Assembly (NCBI GenBank): GCA_014360195.1
Contig: JACIXY010000009.1
Location: 26,338 to 90,337 of the forward strand
Direction of reading: 5' to 3'
DNA: 64,000 bases
Origin: Bacillota bacterium
GTDB taxonomy: Bacteria > Bacillota > SHA-98 > UBA4971
A program made the translations under genes and the position numbers. Numbering within the stretch: the first letter of the stretch is position 1; every line of letters begins with the position of its first letter. The notes beneath the pieces were generated by a model that was given only the letters and a program-made list of their open reading frames with translations, searched no databases and had not been told where the DNA came from. Shown here piece by piece: positions 8,720-18,114 of the stretch.

Positions 8720-9157
8720 ATGGTTGAAAGGGGTGTGCCGCGCTTGAGGTGCCCGAGATGCCAGGAAGAAGTCGCGTTCGCACGCGTGTGCCCCTACTGT
8801 GGGCAGCGGATACCGTCCCCACCTTCAGCTGACGGGCCTCAACGAAAGAGGTCGACCCATCAGGAGGAACCTCGGGGACGTTTCAGGGGAGTCATCGATG
8901 ACCCTTCCAGAATACGAGGCTCCTCGCCTGCGGAACGCGTCCCAATATGGTTTCTCCTGCCCAGATATCTCCTGGATAAGTCGGTGCCGCTCACGCGCAA
9001 GCTTCTCCTGCTCCTGGGCGTGTTGTACATTGTCGTCCCGTTCGACATCACGCCCGACTTCATCCCGCTGCTGGGTTGGCTCGACGACATCGGTGTCGGC
9101 ACGTTTCTGTGGTACTACCTGAGGAGCGAACTCATGAACTACCGACAGCGGCTGTGA
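8720..9157 (+). CDS. Zinc-ribbon DUF1232 (YkvA-like) membrane protein
   Basis: Small protein of about 145 residues. The N-terminus has a rubredoxin/zinc-ribbon knuckle (CPRCQEE, then CPYCGQR). The C-terminus has the DUF1232 block with the hallmark YIVVPFDITPDFIPLLGWLDDIGV. Function of DUF1232 proteins is unknown; they are short membrane-associated proteins. The start is uncertain: ATG 8720 lacks a strong ribosome-binding site, and the frame is open from 8657. Confidence 0.75.
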   Translation: MVERGVPRLRCPRCQEEVAFARVCPYCGQRIPSPPSADGPQRKRSTHQEEPRGRFRGVIDDPSRIRGSSPAERVPIWFLLPRYLLDKSVPLTRKLLLLLGVLYIVVPFDITPDFIPLLGWLDDIGVGTFLWYYLRSELMNYRQRL

Positions 9158-9339
9158 ACCCCGAGGCGAAACCCAAAGTCGCGCGGGCGCGGGTTGCAGG
9201 GGTGTCGCAGAACGGTAGAAACGCCGACCTCGCTGCGGTGCCTCTGACAGAAGTTGAAAAAGGCTTCCACAAGGCCGTTACTGAACGCTGTCGCACGCCA
9301 ACCTAAGTGGAGCGTCACAAATCGCTGGTGAACCCACAC

Positions 9340-12300
9340 TCAGACCGGACCGCCGGCAGATATCCTCTCAAACAGCCTGACAGTCTCTTCTTCCGGCCCC
9401 ACACCGAACTCGGCCAAGAAAGCCTCCTCCATCGAATAGTAGTGCTGAAGCGCCTTGGCCCTCTGCCCGGCGCGTGCGAGCGCTGTCATTAGAAGCCGGT
9501 GCGCATCTTCGCGCCAGGGATCCGCCTTTATGGCCTGCCGTGCCCTGACAGCCGCCTCGGCGAGCAGGTTCCTCTCAAGCAGCAGGTTGCCGAGGCGCAA
9601 CAACACGCGAATGAAGGACTGTTTGAGAGCCTCGCGCCTCGGCGCGGTCCATGCCTCGTATACGTCCTCGGGCAGGAAGTCACCTGCGTACTTCTCGGCA
9701 GCCGCGCGGTATACCGCAATGCTCTCCGTTGAGCGTCCGGAGGAGTCCAGGGCCTGAGCCTGTTCACAAAGCCTCTCGAACTCCTCCACATCCAGGGTGT
9801 ACCCACCTGACGGATTGAACCGGTAAGAGCCAGCCTGGGTCCGGATGTACTGGGAGCTGGTGCCCCGCTTGAGAGTGGGCTCAAGGAGCCTTCGCAGCGC
9901 GTGCAACGTCACGTTGAAATTGTTGAGAGCGTCCTTCGGGCTCTTGTCAGGCCAGAGGGCCTCGAGGATCTCGTCTCTTGGCACCCACCTGTCCGCGTTG
10001 GCAACCAGGTACTTGAGCAGGGACTTGACTCTGATTACCTTCCGCACCTCATCTGTGAGGACTTGCTCGCCCCTCGTGACCCGAAAGCCGCCGAGCATCT
10101 GGATGGTGATGCTTCGGCCAGGGCGGTCATCAGGGAGGGAAGCGGGTGCCGCTGGCGTACGGCCGGGCCCGGGCGCAGGCCCCGCCCTGTCTCCGGCGAA
10201 AAGCCTCGAATAGAGGGACGGATGGCACCCCTTCCTCAGAACCTCGATAAGCTCGAGGTTCAGCCGACCGCGCACGAACGCGTCCAGGACGCCGTGCGTT
10301 TGGGGGGCCAGCTTCAGGATGTGCCAGTAGCCGCCCGACGCGATCTTGATTATGGACTGAGACAGGTGCGCGTGCCATGCATCATCCGACACGGCGAATT
10401 CCGCGGCGGCAAGGAGGAGGAGCGACCAGGCCTCTGCCATGTGGGCTTGAACCCGGCGGCAAAAAGCCAGCAGATCTGTGAGCACCGCGCGAGCGCCCTC
10501 AAAGTCACCCGAATCAAGCAGGGCGGCCCCCAGGTCGATGGCAAGGGCGAGCGCTGAGGGATCACACTTAGTTCCACCCACGCAAGCCGCTGCAGCCTGG
10601 GCAAACTCCAGCCCCCTGGCGCTCTCGCCGGCTACCCTGAATATGCGGCTGCGGACGCTCAGGAGGAACGCCTGCAGAAACGGCTCACGCAGTTCCTCCA
10701 CTACGGGGGTCGCCTGCCCGATGGAGGCTCGCGCCCCTTCAATATCGCCCGTCTCCACAAGCAGTTGCCCGCGAAGGATCTGAATGGCAGCGATGGTCCT
10801 TGCCTCATGGACGTCGCGCGCGATCGCCTCCGCTTCCGCCAGAAGAGATAGCGCCCGCTCGTAGTCTCCCTTGAGCGTCAGCGCATATGCCATGTTCCCT
10901 TTGATATGGGCCATGCCAGGGAAGCTCCCGGCCTGCTCAAAGCAGCCAAGCGCACGCTCGTACGCGGACATAGCTGCTTCGAGGTCCCCCTGCACCATGT
11001 ACACGTGGTAACCCAGGTTGTTGAGCACCCAGCCGGTCCCCCACGGATCGCCCGCCTCCTGCTGCAGTCGCAGCGCCTCCTGAAGGTGCCGCCTCCCCTC
11101 CTCGGCCATCCCCAGGCCGAAGTGGGCGACGGCGATTAGGTTGTGGACTCCTCCCCGCTCGTGTTTCCGCGCGTCGGGCAAGCACGCGAGAGCCTGGTTG
11201 CAGAGGTCCAGGCATCTTTTGAAGTCGCCGCGTCGCCAGGCGATCCCTGCGCTCCACCATAAAGCTTGGTACAGGCCTTCCCGGTCGCCGCTCGCCGTGC
11301 AGAGCGCTGCCGCCTCGCGGTACCGGGCGTCGGCCTGGTCCCATCTGCCCTGCGCCTCGCAGATGTTCCCCTGAGCGACCAGAAGCGCCGGAAACCTTGT
11401 CAGAACCTCGGGAGGTATCCTGTCGAGCCAGGCGCGGAGAGACTCATGCCTGCCGGTCTTGAGCATGTGCCTGGCCACGCACAGAGCACACGCAGCCGCA
11501 TCATCGAACTTCCCTACTTCGAGAAAGTAGGGCACGGCCTCGGCAAATCCGCCGCGTTCTCGGTAAAGCTCGCCCGCCCTGAGCATGAACTCGTTGAGGC
11601 GGCCCGAGCGTCTCAGCCTTTCCCGCAGGAGCTCCCTGAGAAGGTGGTGGAACCTGTAAGCCACGGGAGGACCGGGTATCCGGTAGGTGAACATTCCCGA
11701 CGATACAAGGCCCTCGAAAATGCGCCCCGACGCACTTGTACTCACCAGCGCGTCACAAAAGTCGGGATCCATGGCGTCGAGAATGCTCACCGCAGCGAGG
11801 AAGTCCTTTGTGTCCTGATCGAGGCCCTCCAGCACCTGCGCCGCCATGTAGTCCCAAGCGTGTCTCAACCCCAGGCGTCCCAGGCGCGCGATGTCGTGAA
11901 CCCCCGCCTTACGGGTTCTGAAGGCGTAAAGCGCGAGGACGATCCCTGCCGCCCATCCCTCCGTAACCTCAGCCAGTTCGTTTCTGAAATCAGGCGGAAG
12001 ACTGGTCCCCAGCGCCCGAGCAAGTGCCTCGATCTCGTCGTCGCTGAAAGCAAAATCCTCGGGGTCAAGCTCACATACGTCGCCGACGAGACGGAGCCTC
12101 GAAAGGTCGAGTGTGAGAGGCCTCCGGGAGGATATGACGAAACGGAGCGTGCGCGGACACTGTTCCAGCAGGATAGTCATGACCTTTCGCACGCTTGCAG
12201 ACGAGTCCACCAGGTGAAAGTCGTCGAGCACCACAAGAGTATCCTGAGTGACTACGCGCCTCGCCCACATAGCGAACTCCCCTGCGACGCCGTCCACTGA

Positions 12301-12729
12301 GAACCCACTTTCCAGAGGCCGCGTCCCAAGCCCCCTCTGTGCGACATTAGAGAATTGCCGAGATATCTCGTCGAAAAGCACGAGCACGAAGGCGCCAACG
12401 TCAGCGTGCTGTGAACCCAGCGAGACCCAGGCCGCAGGGCCTGCGACTTCCTGGAAGACTTGTGCGAGCGCCACGGTCTTCCCGGCGCCGGCCGGAGCGC
12501 ACACCAGTGTCAGCCTCTTCTGGAAAGCGTGCCGCAAGGCCGAAAGAAGCCTTTCGCGCCGGATCACCCCATGGGCCGGCACTTCGTAGAGGGACGTTGT
12601 ATCTGGTCTTCGCGCCGTGGAACCTATGGTCAGGAGCCTCCCGGACTTGCTTCTCCCCGCACCGGCCTCGCCTCGAGCGGCCTGCTCGCCAGAGAGTGCG
12701 GAACCAAGCAAGTAGTGGTTTCGACACAC
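9340..12729 (-). CDS. Large signal-transduction ATPase with C-terminal BTAD activator domain (SARP/MalT-like)
   Basis: A 1129-residue transcriptional activator of the STAND type. The N-terminal ATPase has Walker A APAGAGKT (residues 78-85) and Walker B TLVVLDDFHLVD. The middle, about residues 400-830, is a series of TPR-like helices. The C-terminus holds a winged-helix DNA-binding domain (ITIQMLGGFRVTRG to DEILEALWPDKSPKDALNNFNVTLHALRR) followed by the bacterial transcriptional activator domain (TLDVEEFERLCEQAQAL to the end). This order is LuxR/MalT-like in front and SARP-like behind. The GTG start at 12729 is uncertain; translation may begin within the first 50 residues. It runs divergently from the truncated BMC transporter and directly abuts the point where that ATPase gene is cut. 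Effector unknown. Confidence 0.85.
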   Translation of the reverse strand: MCRNHYLLGSALSGEQAARGEAGAGRSKSGRLLTIGSTARRPDTTSLYEVPAHGVIRRERLLSALRHAFQKRLTLVCAPAGAGKTVALAQVFQEVAGPAAWVSLGSQHADVGAFVLVLFDEISRQFSNVAQRGLGTRPLESGFSVDGVAGEFAMWARRVVTQDTLVVLDDFHLVDSSASVRKVMTILLEQCPRTLRFVISSRRPLTLDLSRLRLVGDVCELDPEDFAFSDDEIEALARALGTSLPPDFRNELAEVTEGWAAGIVLALYAFRTRKAGVHDIARLGRLGLRHAWDYMAAQVLEGLDQDTKDFLAAVSILDAMDPDFCDALVSTSASGRIFEGLVSSGMFTYRIPGPPVAYRFHHLLRELLRERLRRSGRLNEFMLRAGELYRERGGFAEAVPYFLEVGKFDDAAACALCVARHMLKTGRHESLRAWLDRIPPEVLTRFPALLVAQGNICEAQGRWDQADARYREAAALCTASGDREGLYQALWWSAGIAWRRGDFKRCLDLCNQALACLPDARKHERGGVHNLIAVAHFGLGMAEEGRRHLQEALRLQQEAGDPWGTGWVLNNLGYHVYMVQGDLEAAMSAYERALGCFEQAGSFPGMAHIKGNMAYALTLKGDYERALSLLAEAEAIARDVHEARTIAAIQILRGQLLVETGDIEGARASIGQATPVVEELREPFLQAFLLSVRSRIFRVAGESARGLEFAQAAAACVGGTKCDPSALALAIDLGAALLDSGDFEGARAVLTDLLAFCRRVQAHMAEAWSLLLLAAAEFAVSDDAWHAHLSQSIIKIASGGYWHILKLAPQTHGVLDAFVRGRLNLELIEVLRKGCHPSLYSRLFAGDRAGPAPGPGRTPAAPASLPDDRPGRSITIQMLGGFRVTRGEQVLTDEVRKVIRVKSLLKYLVANADRWVPRDEILEALWPDKSPKDALNNFNVTLHALRRLLEPTLKRGTSSQYIRTQAGSYRFNPSGGYTLDVEEFERLCEQAQALDSSGRSTESIAVYRAAAEKYAGDFLPEDVYEAWTAPRREALKQSFIRVLLRLGNLLLERNLLAEAAVRARQAIKADPWREDAHRLLMTALARAGQRAKALQHYYSMEEAFLAEFGVGPEEETVRLFERISAGGPV

Positions 12730-12809
12730 CGGGCTCTCGTCCCTTCCTCCCTTCGCCCCTACGCCCTGATAAGTATTACGAGGCCGTTCTTGAGAGGATC
12801 GCCGAGCTG

Positions 12810-13655
12810 ATGGTCGGGAGAAAGGTCGAGAAGATTGACCTTCCGCCCAGGTGCAAGGAACCTTCCGACCAGGACATCGTCCTCACCATCGAGAACCTCG
12901 TTGTCAACATGCCGGGCGAGGTGGTTCGGGGCGTGTCCCTTGCCGTGCGCCGGGGCGAGATCCTCGGCATCGGCGGGCTCGCGGGGCACGGCAAGATCGG
13001 TATCGCCAACGGGATCATGGGCCTTTACCCGGCCTCGGGCAGAGTCAGCAAGAACGGCCGGGAGGTGCCCTTGAACTCGCCCGATCGCGCGCTTGCGATG
13101 GGGCTTGCGTTCGTTTCCGAGGACCGGCGCGGCGTGGGGCTCCTACTCGACGAGTCCATCGAGCGAAACATTGCGACCGTTGCGATGCAGGTTCAGAACA
13201 AATTCCTGGCAAGATGGCCGCGCCTTCCCGCGCTCAGGTTGGAGAACCGTGCCGCGCTGCGCTCCCATGCAGAGGAGGTCATACGCAAGCTCGACATCCG
13301 GTGCACCGGGCCCGGCCAGCTGGTGCGCAGGCTTTCAGGCGGGAATCAGCAAAAGGTGTGTATAGCGAAGGCGCTCACCCTCGATCCGGAGATACTCCTC
13401 GTGTCTGAGCCAACGCGAGGCATTGACGTGGGCGCGAAGAAGCTCGTGCTCGACCTGCTGGTCCGCCTCAACAGGGAGCGAAACGTGACCATCGTCATGA
13501 CATCGAGCGAGCTCGGGGAACTGCGCAAGATATGCGACAGGATCGCCATAGTGTATGGCGGCAAGCTGGCAGGCATCCTGCCGCCCGACGCATCTGACGC
13601 CGAGTTCGGCCTCATGATGGCCGGCGGGGCCGGGATCCGGAAGGAGGCGGTGTAG
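12810..13655 (+). pseudogene. BMC-family sugar/nucleoside ABC transporter ATPase, second half only
   Basis: Members of the RbsA/MglA/NupA group normally have two ATP-binding cassettes in about 500 residues. Here only the inter-domain linker (from ERIAELMVGRKV) and the second cassette remain: SVAVRRGE-type lead-in, degenerate P-loop GLAGHGKIGIA, signature RRLSGGNQQK, Walker-B region ILLVSEPTRGIDVG. Homology seems to begin near 12770; upstream is the divergent BTAD regulator. ATG 12810 (GAGAGG 13 bp before) could start a 281-residue half protein. The two permease genes follow directly and look intact. Either the operon has been cut by a deletion or rearrangement, or the half ATPase is still used. 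The first, catalytically competent cassette is missing from the window. Confidence 0.7.
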
Positions 13656-13657
13656 CG

Positions 13658-14698
13658 ATGCGCGTGAAACTTCGTCAGCCTGTTGAGCAAATTGGGGTTC
13701 CCAGGCTGATTATCGCGGCATTTCTTGTGGTGCTCTTCGTTGTCGCCTACGTCACGAACATGTCGGTTTCGCAGCTTGTCAGCGACTCTCTCATCAGGGT
13801 GGGGATGAACGGCGTCCTCGTGCTCGCGATGGTCCCGACGATAAGCTGTGGCGTAGGGCTGAACTTCGGACTGCCGCTCGGCATCATCTGCGGCCTGGTA
13901 GGGTCCCTCATCAGCATGGAGATGAATCTTCGCGGGTTCGCGGGGTTCTTCGCGGCCATAGGGTGCGCTGTGCCGCTCGCCGTGCTCGTCGGCTATGCGT
14001 ATGCAAGACTCCTTGAGAGCGTCAGGGGACAGGAGATGATGGTCGGGACGTACGCAGGGTTCTCAGTGGTGGCCCTGATGTGCATCTTTTGGCTCATGGC
14101 CCCGTTCAAGAACCCCGCGCTCATCTGGGCCATCGGCGGGAAGGGCCTCAGATACACCCTCACCCTGAGCAACCATTTCGGGAAAGTCCTCAACAACTTC
14201 CTGGTGTTCCGGGTATTCGGCGTGAGCATTTCAGGGGGGCTGCTTGGGTTTTTCCTCCTGCTGTGCCTCCTAGTACACCTGTTCTTCCGGTCGAAGCTGG
14301 GCATCGCCATGCTGGCTGCAGGCACGAACCCGCTCTTCGCCCGGTCTGCAGGGATAGACGTGCGGCGCATGAAGGCGGCCGGAGTTACGATCTCGACGGT
14401 GCTCGGAGCCATCGGGATCATCGTGTATGCCCAGAGCTACGGATTTCTCCAGCTTTACTTGGCTCCGCTCATGATGGCGTTTCCGGCGGTCGCCTCCATC
14501 CTCATCGGCGGCGCGAGGCTACAAAGGGCGACCATCTCCAACGTAATCGTAGGCACGGTCCTGTTCCAGACCCTCCTGACGATCGCGCTTCCGGTCACAA
14601 GCAGGGTCATCCAGGGCGATATCTCTGAGGTCGCACGGCTCATCATCTCGAATGGCATGATCCTATACGCTCTCACGCGGGCGACGGGAGGTAAGTAA
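13658..14698 (+). CDS. ABC transporter permease, BMC/branched-chain-like family (BPD_transp_2)
   Basis: Integral membrane permease of 346 residues with about nine hydrophobic segments. It has the GGxxLQRATISNVIVGTVLFQ region near the C-terminus typical of sugar or nucleoside permeases of the RbsC/YufP group. GGAGGCGG precedes the ATG, and the gene begins 2 bp after the ATPase stop, so it is translationally coupled to it. It should form a heterodimer with the next permease. Confidence 0.85.
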   Translation: MRVKLRQPVEQIGVPRLIIAAFLVVLFVVAYVTNMSVSQLVSDSLIRVGMNGVLVLAMVPTISCGVGLNFGLPLGIICGLVGSLISMEMNLRGFAGFFAAIGCAVPLAVLVGYAYARLLESVRGQEMMVGTYAGFSVVALMCIFWLMAPFKNPALIWAIGGKGLRYTLTLSNHFGKVLNNFLVFRVFGVSISGGLLGFFLLLCLLVHLFFRSKLGIAMLAAGTNPLFARSAGIDVRRMKAAGVTISTVLGAIGIIVYAQSYGFLQLYLAPLMMAFPAVASILIGGARLQRATISNVIVGTVLFQTLLTIALPVTSRVIQGDISEVARLIISNGMILYALTRATGGK

Positions 14699-14702
14699 GA
14701 AC

Positions 14703-15830
14703 ATGGCCGAGGTTTCGCGAGCAAGAACAACAGTTGCAGCAGGTCGTAGCGTCTTCCCCGGCGTTCGGCGCCAGCTTGCAGCGAACAGCGTGCCTGTGCT
14801 GTTCCTTGCCCTCTCGTTGACGATGGTGGTCATCGCCGGGCTCGACGTGACGTTTCTCTTGAACGAGGTGGTCACGCGGCTTGCGCGCAATTCGCTCCTG
14901 GTGCTGTCGCTCCTCATCCCCGTGACCGCCGGAATGGGACTCAACTTCGGCATCGTCATCGGGGCCATGGCCGGCCAGGCAGCGATAATCGCGGTGACTT
15001 ACTGGGGCGTGCCGGGGATCGGCGGCTTCCTGCTCGCGTGCCTCCTCTCGACCCCTCTAGCCATCCTGGCCGGATGGTTCGCGGGGCACGTGCTGAACAT
15101 GGCGAAGGGGCGCGAGATGATCACCAGCATGATACTGGGATTCTTCGCCAACGGCATCTATCAGCTGGTATTCCTGTTCCTGGTCGGGTCCGTTATACCC
15201 ATCAGAAGCCCCTCGCTTCTCCTGCCCTCGGGAGTGGGCCTGCGCAACACGGTGGACCTCATCGCCACGGCCCAATCTCTCGACATGATCGTGTGGCCAT
15301 TCGTGGGCGGGGTGCGGATACCCGTGGTCACCCTCGCAGTAGGAGTGCTCATGTGCCTGGCAATCACCTTCATCCTCAAGACCAAGCTGGGACAGGACAT
15401 GCGGGCCGTAGGGCAAGACATGCATATCGCGGAGATAATGGGGATCAAGGTGAACCGGACGAGGATCATCGCCATGATCCTCTCCACGGTTATCGCTGCC
15501 TGGGGACAGCTCGTGTTCCTCCAGAACATCGGCACACTGAACACCTACAACAGCCACGAGCAGGTGGGCATGTTCTCCATCGCGGCGCTTCTCGTGGGAG
15601 GCGCCACGACGCAGCGCGCCACAATCTGGCATGCCATCGTAGGCATAATCCTCTTTCACACGCTGTTCGTGGTGTCGCCGCTTGCAGGGCAGAAACTGCT
15701 CGGAGTGCCGCAAGTAGGCGAGTACTTCAGGGTGTTCGTGGCATACGGGATCATCGGCGTGGCGCTGGCGCTGCACGCGTGGCGCGGGCGCGCCGCGCAG
15801 CGGGCGGCCCAGGCGGCCCTCGCGGACTGA
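14703..15830 (+). CDS. ABC transporter permease, second subunit of the BMC-type transporter
   Basis: Hydrophobic 375-residue permease of the same family as the preceding gene, with the related C-terminal block (ALLVGGATTQRATIWHAIVG). It begins 4 bp after the previous stop, with GGGAGGTAAGTAA overlapping that stop. No substrate-binding lipoprotein (BmpA-like) gene is found on either side, so the substrate cannot be inferred. Possible ligands in this family are nucleosides and simple sugars. Confidence 0.85.
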   Translation: MAEVSRARTTVAAGRSVFPGVRRQLAANSVPVLFLALSLTMVVIAGLDVTFLLNEVVTRLARNSLLVLSLLIPVTAGMGLNFGIVIGAMAGQAAIIAVTYWGVPGIGGFLLACLLSTPLAILAGWFAGHVLNMAKGREMITSMILGFFANGIYQLVFLFLVGSVIPIRSPSLLLPSGVGLRNTVDLIATAQSLDMIVWPFVGGVRIPVVTLAVGVLMCLAITFILKTKLGQDMRAVGQDMHIAEIMGIKVNRTRIIAMILSTVIAAWGQLVFLQNIGTLNTYNSHEQVGMFSIAALLVGGATTQRATIWHAIVGIILFHTLFVVSPLAGQKLLGVPQVGEYFRVFVAYGIIGVALALHAWRGRAAQRAAQAALAD

Positions 15831-16202
15831 GTGTGGGTTCGCGAAACCATTGCGTTTGCCTGGTCACTGCTGACTTGCGTGCCCAGAGTGGCTGTCCGCC
15901 AGGAGTGTGTGCTGCGGGCGTGCCATAACCTGGAGAAAGCTAGTGGTCTTGTTCGCAAGTTCGTGCCGGTTTTCGTGCCGGTTGGGCAGTACACCTGGGT
16001 CGCCGGTGCTTTCGTGATGGGACCTTTGAGGTTTGGTAAGCCCGAACACCAGATTCCACGGGAGCGCGCCGCAGGCGCCCCATCCCCGGAGTACGACACC
16101 GCGAGCCCCTGGAACAGTAGCGGTGATCAATGCGCTCGCGCTCAGGACCGAGAGCAGAGGCTGCGCGCAAGCTCACAAGCGCGGGCGGTCCTGGCCCGAC
16201 GC
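15831..16202. other. Gene-free stretch
   Basis: About 370 bp between the permease stop and the next promoter. I see no gene, RNA or strong terminator here. A short repeated TTCGTGCCGG occurs twice near 15960-15980. Confidence 0.4.
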
Positions 16203-16272
16203 TTGACAGCGAAAGCCTAATCGGCTATTGTATGCTTAGTCTAATCGTAAGTAGACTAACGGCGAGTAGACT
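16203..16272 (+). promoter_or_regulatory. Sigma-A promoter and TAGACT operator cluster for the DUF234-type ATPase
   Basis: TTGACA (16203-16208), a 17-bp spacer and TATTGT (16226-16231) form a near-consensus promoter. Just downstream, AGTCTA (16238-16243) and TAGACT (16252-16257) make an inverted repeat, and a third TAGACT sits at 16267-16272. The position around the expected transcription start suggests a repressor site. Confidence 0.75.
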
Positions 16273-16290
16273 GCTCTGAGGTGTAGATTC

Positions 16291-17730
16291 GTGTTCTACG
16301 ACCGAACGAGAGAACTCGAAACTCTTGAGCAGCTGTATCGTTCCGACAAAGCCGAGTTCCTTGTGCTGTATGGACGGCGCCGCGTGGGTAAAACCGCTCT
16401 TATCAGGGAGTTCATCCGCGGAAAAAGGCATGTTTACTTCATGGCCGACCTCAGCACGGAACGCGACCTACTGCGCTCTTTCTCCGAGCAGGTCGTCATC
16501 TCGGTCGGACCTACCAGGCTGATGGGAGCGACCTTCACTAGCTGGGACTCAGCCCTCAGGTTCCTGGGGCAGATTGCAGGGAGCGAGAGGCTCATCGTTG
16601 TCTTTGACGAGTTCCAATACCTTGTACAGGCAAATCCGGCCTTCCCGACTGTACTGCAGCGCTTGTGGGATGAAAGCCTGCAGTTCACCAGGATTTATCT
16701 GGTGCTTTGCGGTTCGTACGTTAGCTTCATGGAAGAACGCGTCCTTGGCAGCAGAAGCCCGCTGTACGGTCGGCGCAGCGCGCAGTTGCAGCTCCAACCG
16801 ATGAGTCTGCCAGACCTGGCGGAGTTCTTTCCCACGTACACCTTGGAGATGCTGGTGGAAACGTACGCCGTGCTCGGAGGCATGCCTGGGTACTTGCGGC
16901 AGTTTAACCCGTCGGAGGATCTTCACAACAATATCCTGCAGAACGTTTTGAGGAAGGAGGCGTTCCTCTACGACGAAGTCCGCTTCCTGCTAATGCAGGA
17001 ACTGCGCGATGTCAGGGTCTACTTCTCGATTCTAAAGGCTATAGCCCATGGGAAGACCAAACTCAACGACATTTACCTGGATTCCGGTCTGGCTGACAGA
17101 AATGTCGCAAGTCGGTACGTTTCCACATTGCTCGATCTTGGCGTAGTCAAGAGGGAGCTTCCCGTTACCGAATTGCATCCGGAGAGGAGTCGCAAGGGAG
17201 TATACAAGATAGCAGACTACTTTGTGAGGTTCTGGTTCAGGTTCGTTCTGCCAAACCGTAGCCTCCTGGAGGAAGACTGCCCCGAACTCGTGCTGGAACG
17301 CAAGATCATCCCCCACTTCGCTACCTTCGCCGGCCCGGTTTTTGAGGATGTCTGCACAGAGATCTTGAGAAGGGCAAACGCCCTGGGGCGACTGCCGGCG
17401 ATGTTCGATCGCATCGGGAGGTGGTGGGACGCCGGAGAGGAGGTCGACGTCGTAGCTGTGGGGCCTGACGCATTGGCTCTCGGAGAATGCAAATGGAAGC
17501 GAAACGAAAAGACGACTGCGGCCGACCTTGCAGACCTCAAGAGGAAGGCCGCACTCGTCCGGCGGTCCGCTCAGGGGAACTGGACGACTGAATACTATTT
17601 CCTCTTCTCACGGGCCGGATTCAGCAGGGAGCTTGTGAACCAGGCGAAAGGTGACAGAACCCTCATGCTTTTTTCCCTCCCGGACTTGATGAGACTCGTG
17701 CAGGACGGTGCGTCGGTTTCAGGAAGGTGA
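16291..17730 (+). CDS. AAA ATPase of the archaeal-ATPase/DUF234 family
   Basis: A 479-residue P-loop ATPase. Walker A is LYGRRRVGKTALI near the N-terminus, Walker B is LIVVFDEFQYL, and the C-terminal part (about residues 300-479) matches the DUF234 nuclease-like domain, including AVGPDALALGECKW, which has the E-x-K core of a PD-(D/E)xK fold. Function is unknown; such proteins are common in archaea and anaerobic bacteria and are sometimes linked to mobile elements or defence. It starts at GTG 16291 after TGAGGTG. It is monocistronic with its own promoter and operator cluster. It stands immediately before mazEF. Confidence 0.8.
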   Translation: MFYDRTRELETLEQLYRSDKAEFLVLYGRRRVGKTALIREFIRGKRHVYFMADLSTERDLLRSFSEQVVISVGPTRLMGATFTSWDSALRFLGQIAGSERLIVVFDEFQYLVQANPAFPTVLQRLWDESLQFTRIYLVLCGSYVSFMEERVLGSRSPLYGRRSAQLQLQPMSLPDLAEFFPTYTLEMLVETYAVLGGMPGYLRQFNPSEDLHNNILQNVLRKEAFLYDEVRFLLMQELRDVRVYFSILKAIAHGKTKLNDIYLDSGLADRNVASRYVSTLLDLGVVKRELPVTELHPERSRKGVYKIADYFVRFWFRFVLPNRSLLEEDCPELVLERKIIPHFATFAGPVFEDVCTEILRRANALGRLPAMFDRIGRWWDAGEEVDVVAVGPDALALGECKWKRNEKTTAADLADLKRKAALVRRSAQGNWTTEYYFLFSRAGFSRELVNQAKGDRTLMLFSLPDLMRLVQDGASVSGR

Positions 17731-18045
17731 GTGCATTAGAGGGACCACAACAGTTACCTCAAGTTACCTGCTCCCCCTTGTCCACCAGTCCTTTAGCGGC
17801 CCGGGACTAATGCTACTCTGGCATACAGGCAGCCACACGCCATTTCCCACCGCGAAACGGCCGACGCGCTTACTGACGCGGCGGGCCGCCGCTCAGTCGA
17901 AGACGGCCACCGATTCTTGCGCCGACAGAGGCTCTAAAGGAGAGCCTCGCAGTCGGTCTTCACCACAAGGTATGCGTTGATGAGATCCTCGTTGAGGTCC
18001 GACAGAAACGCCGCCCCTGGCGTCAGAATGTACTTGAAAGACGTC
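17731..18045. other. Gene-free stretch before mazEF
   Basis: No supported gene. A 63-codon minus-strand frame (17934-18125) contains a protein-like run (TSFKYILTPGAAFL) but overlaps the mazEF promoter and start; I do not recognise it, and it may be a relic. Confidence 0.35.
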
Positions 18046-18074
18046 TTGCCATGCACCGCGTCCTTCTGTATACT
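18046..18074 (+). promoter_or_regulatory. mazEF promoter
   Basis: TTGCCA (18046-18051), a 17-bp spacer and TATACT (18069-18074) form a near-consensus sigma-A promoter 41 bp before the mazE start. Confidence 0.75.
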
Positions 18075-18114
18075 CAATGTAGATACGGACCGATTGCGCT
18101 GAGGAGCTGAGCAT

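Noticed and set aside
11266..12300. 344-codon plus-strand open frame
   Set aside because: It lies wholly opposite the BTAD regulator and reflects GC-rich codon use on the other strand.
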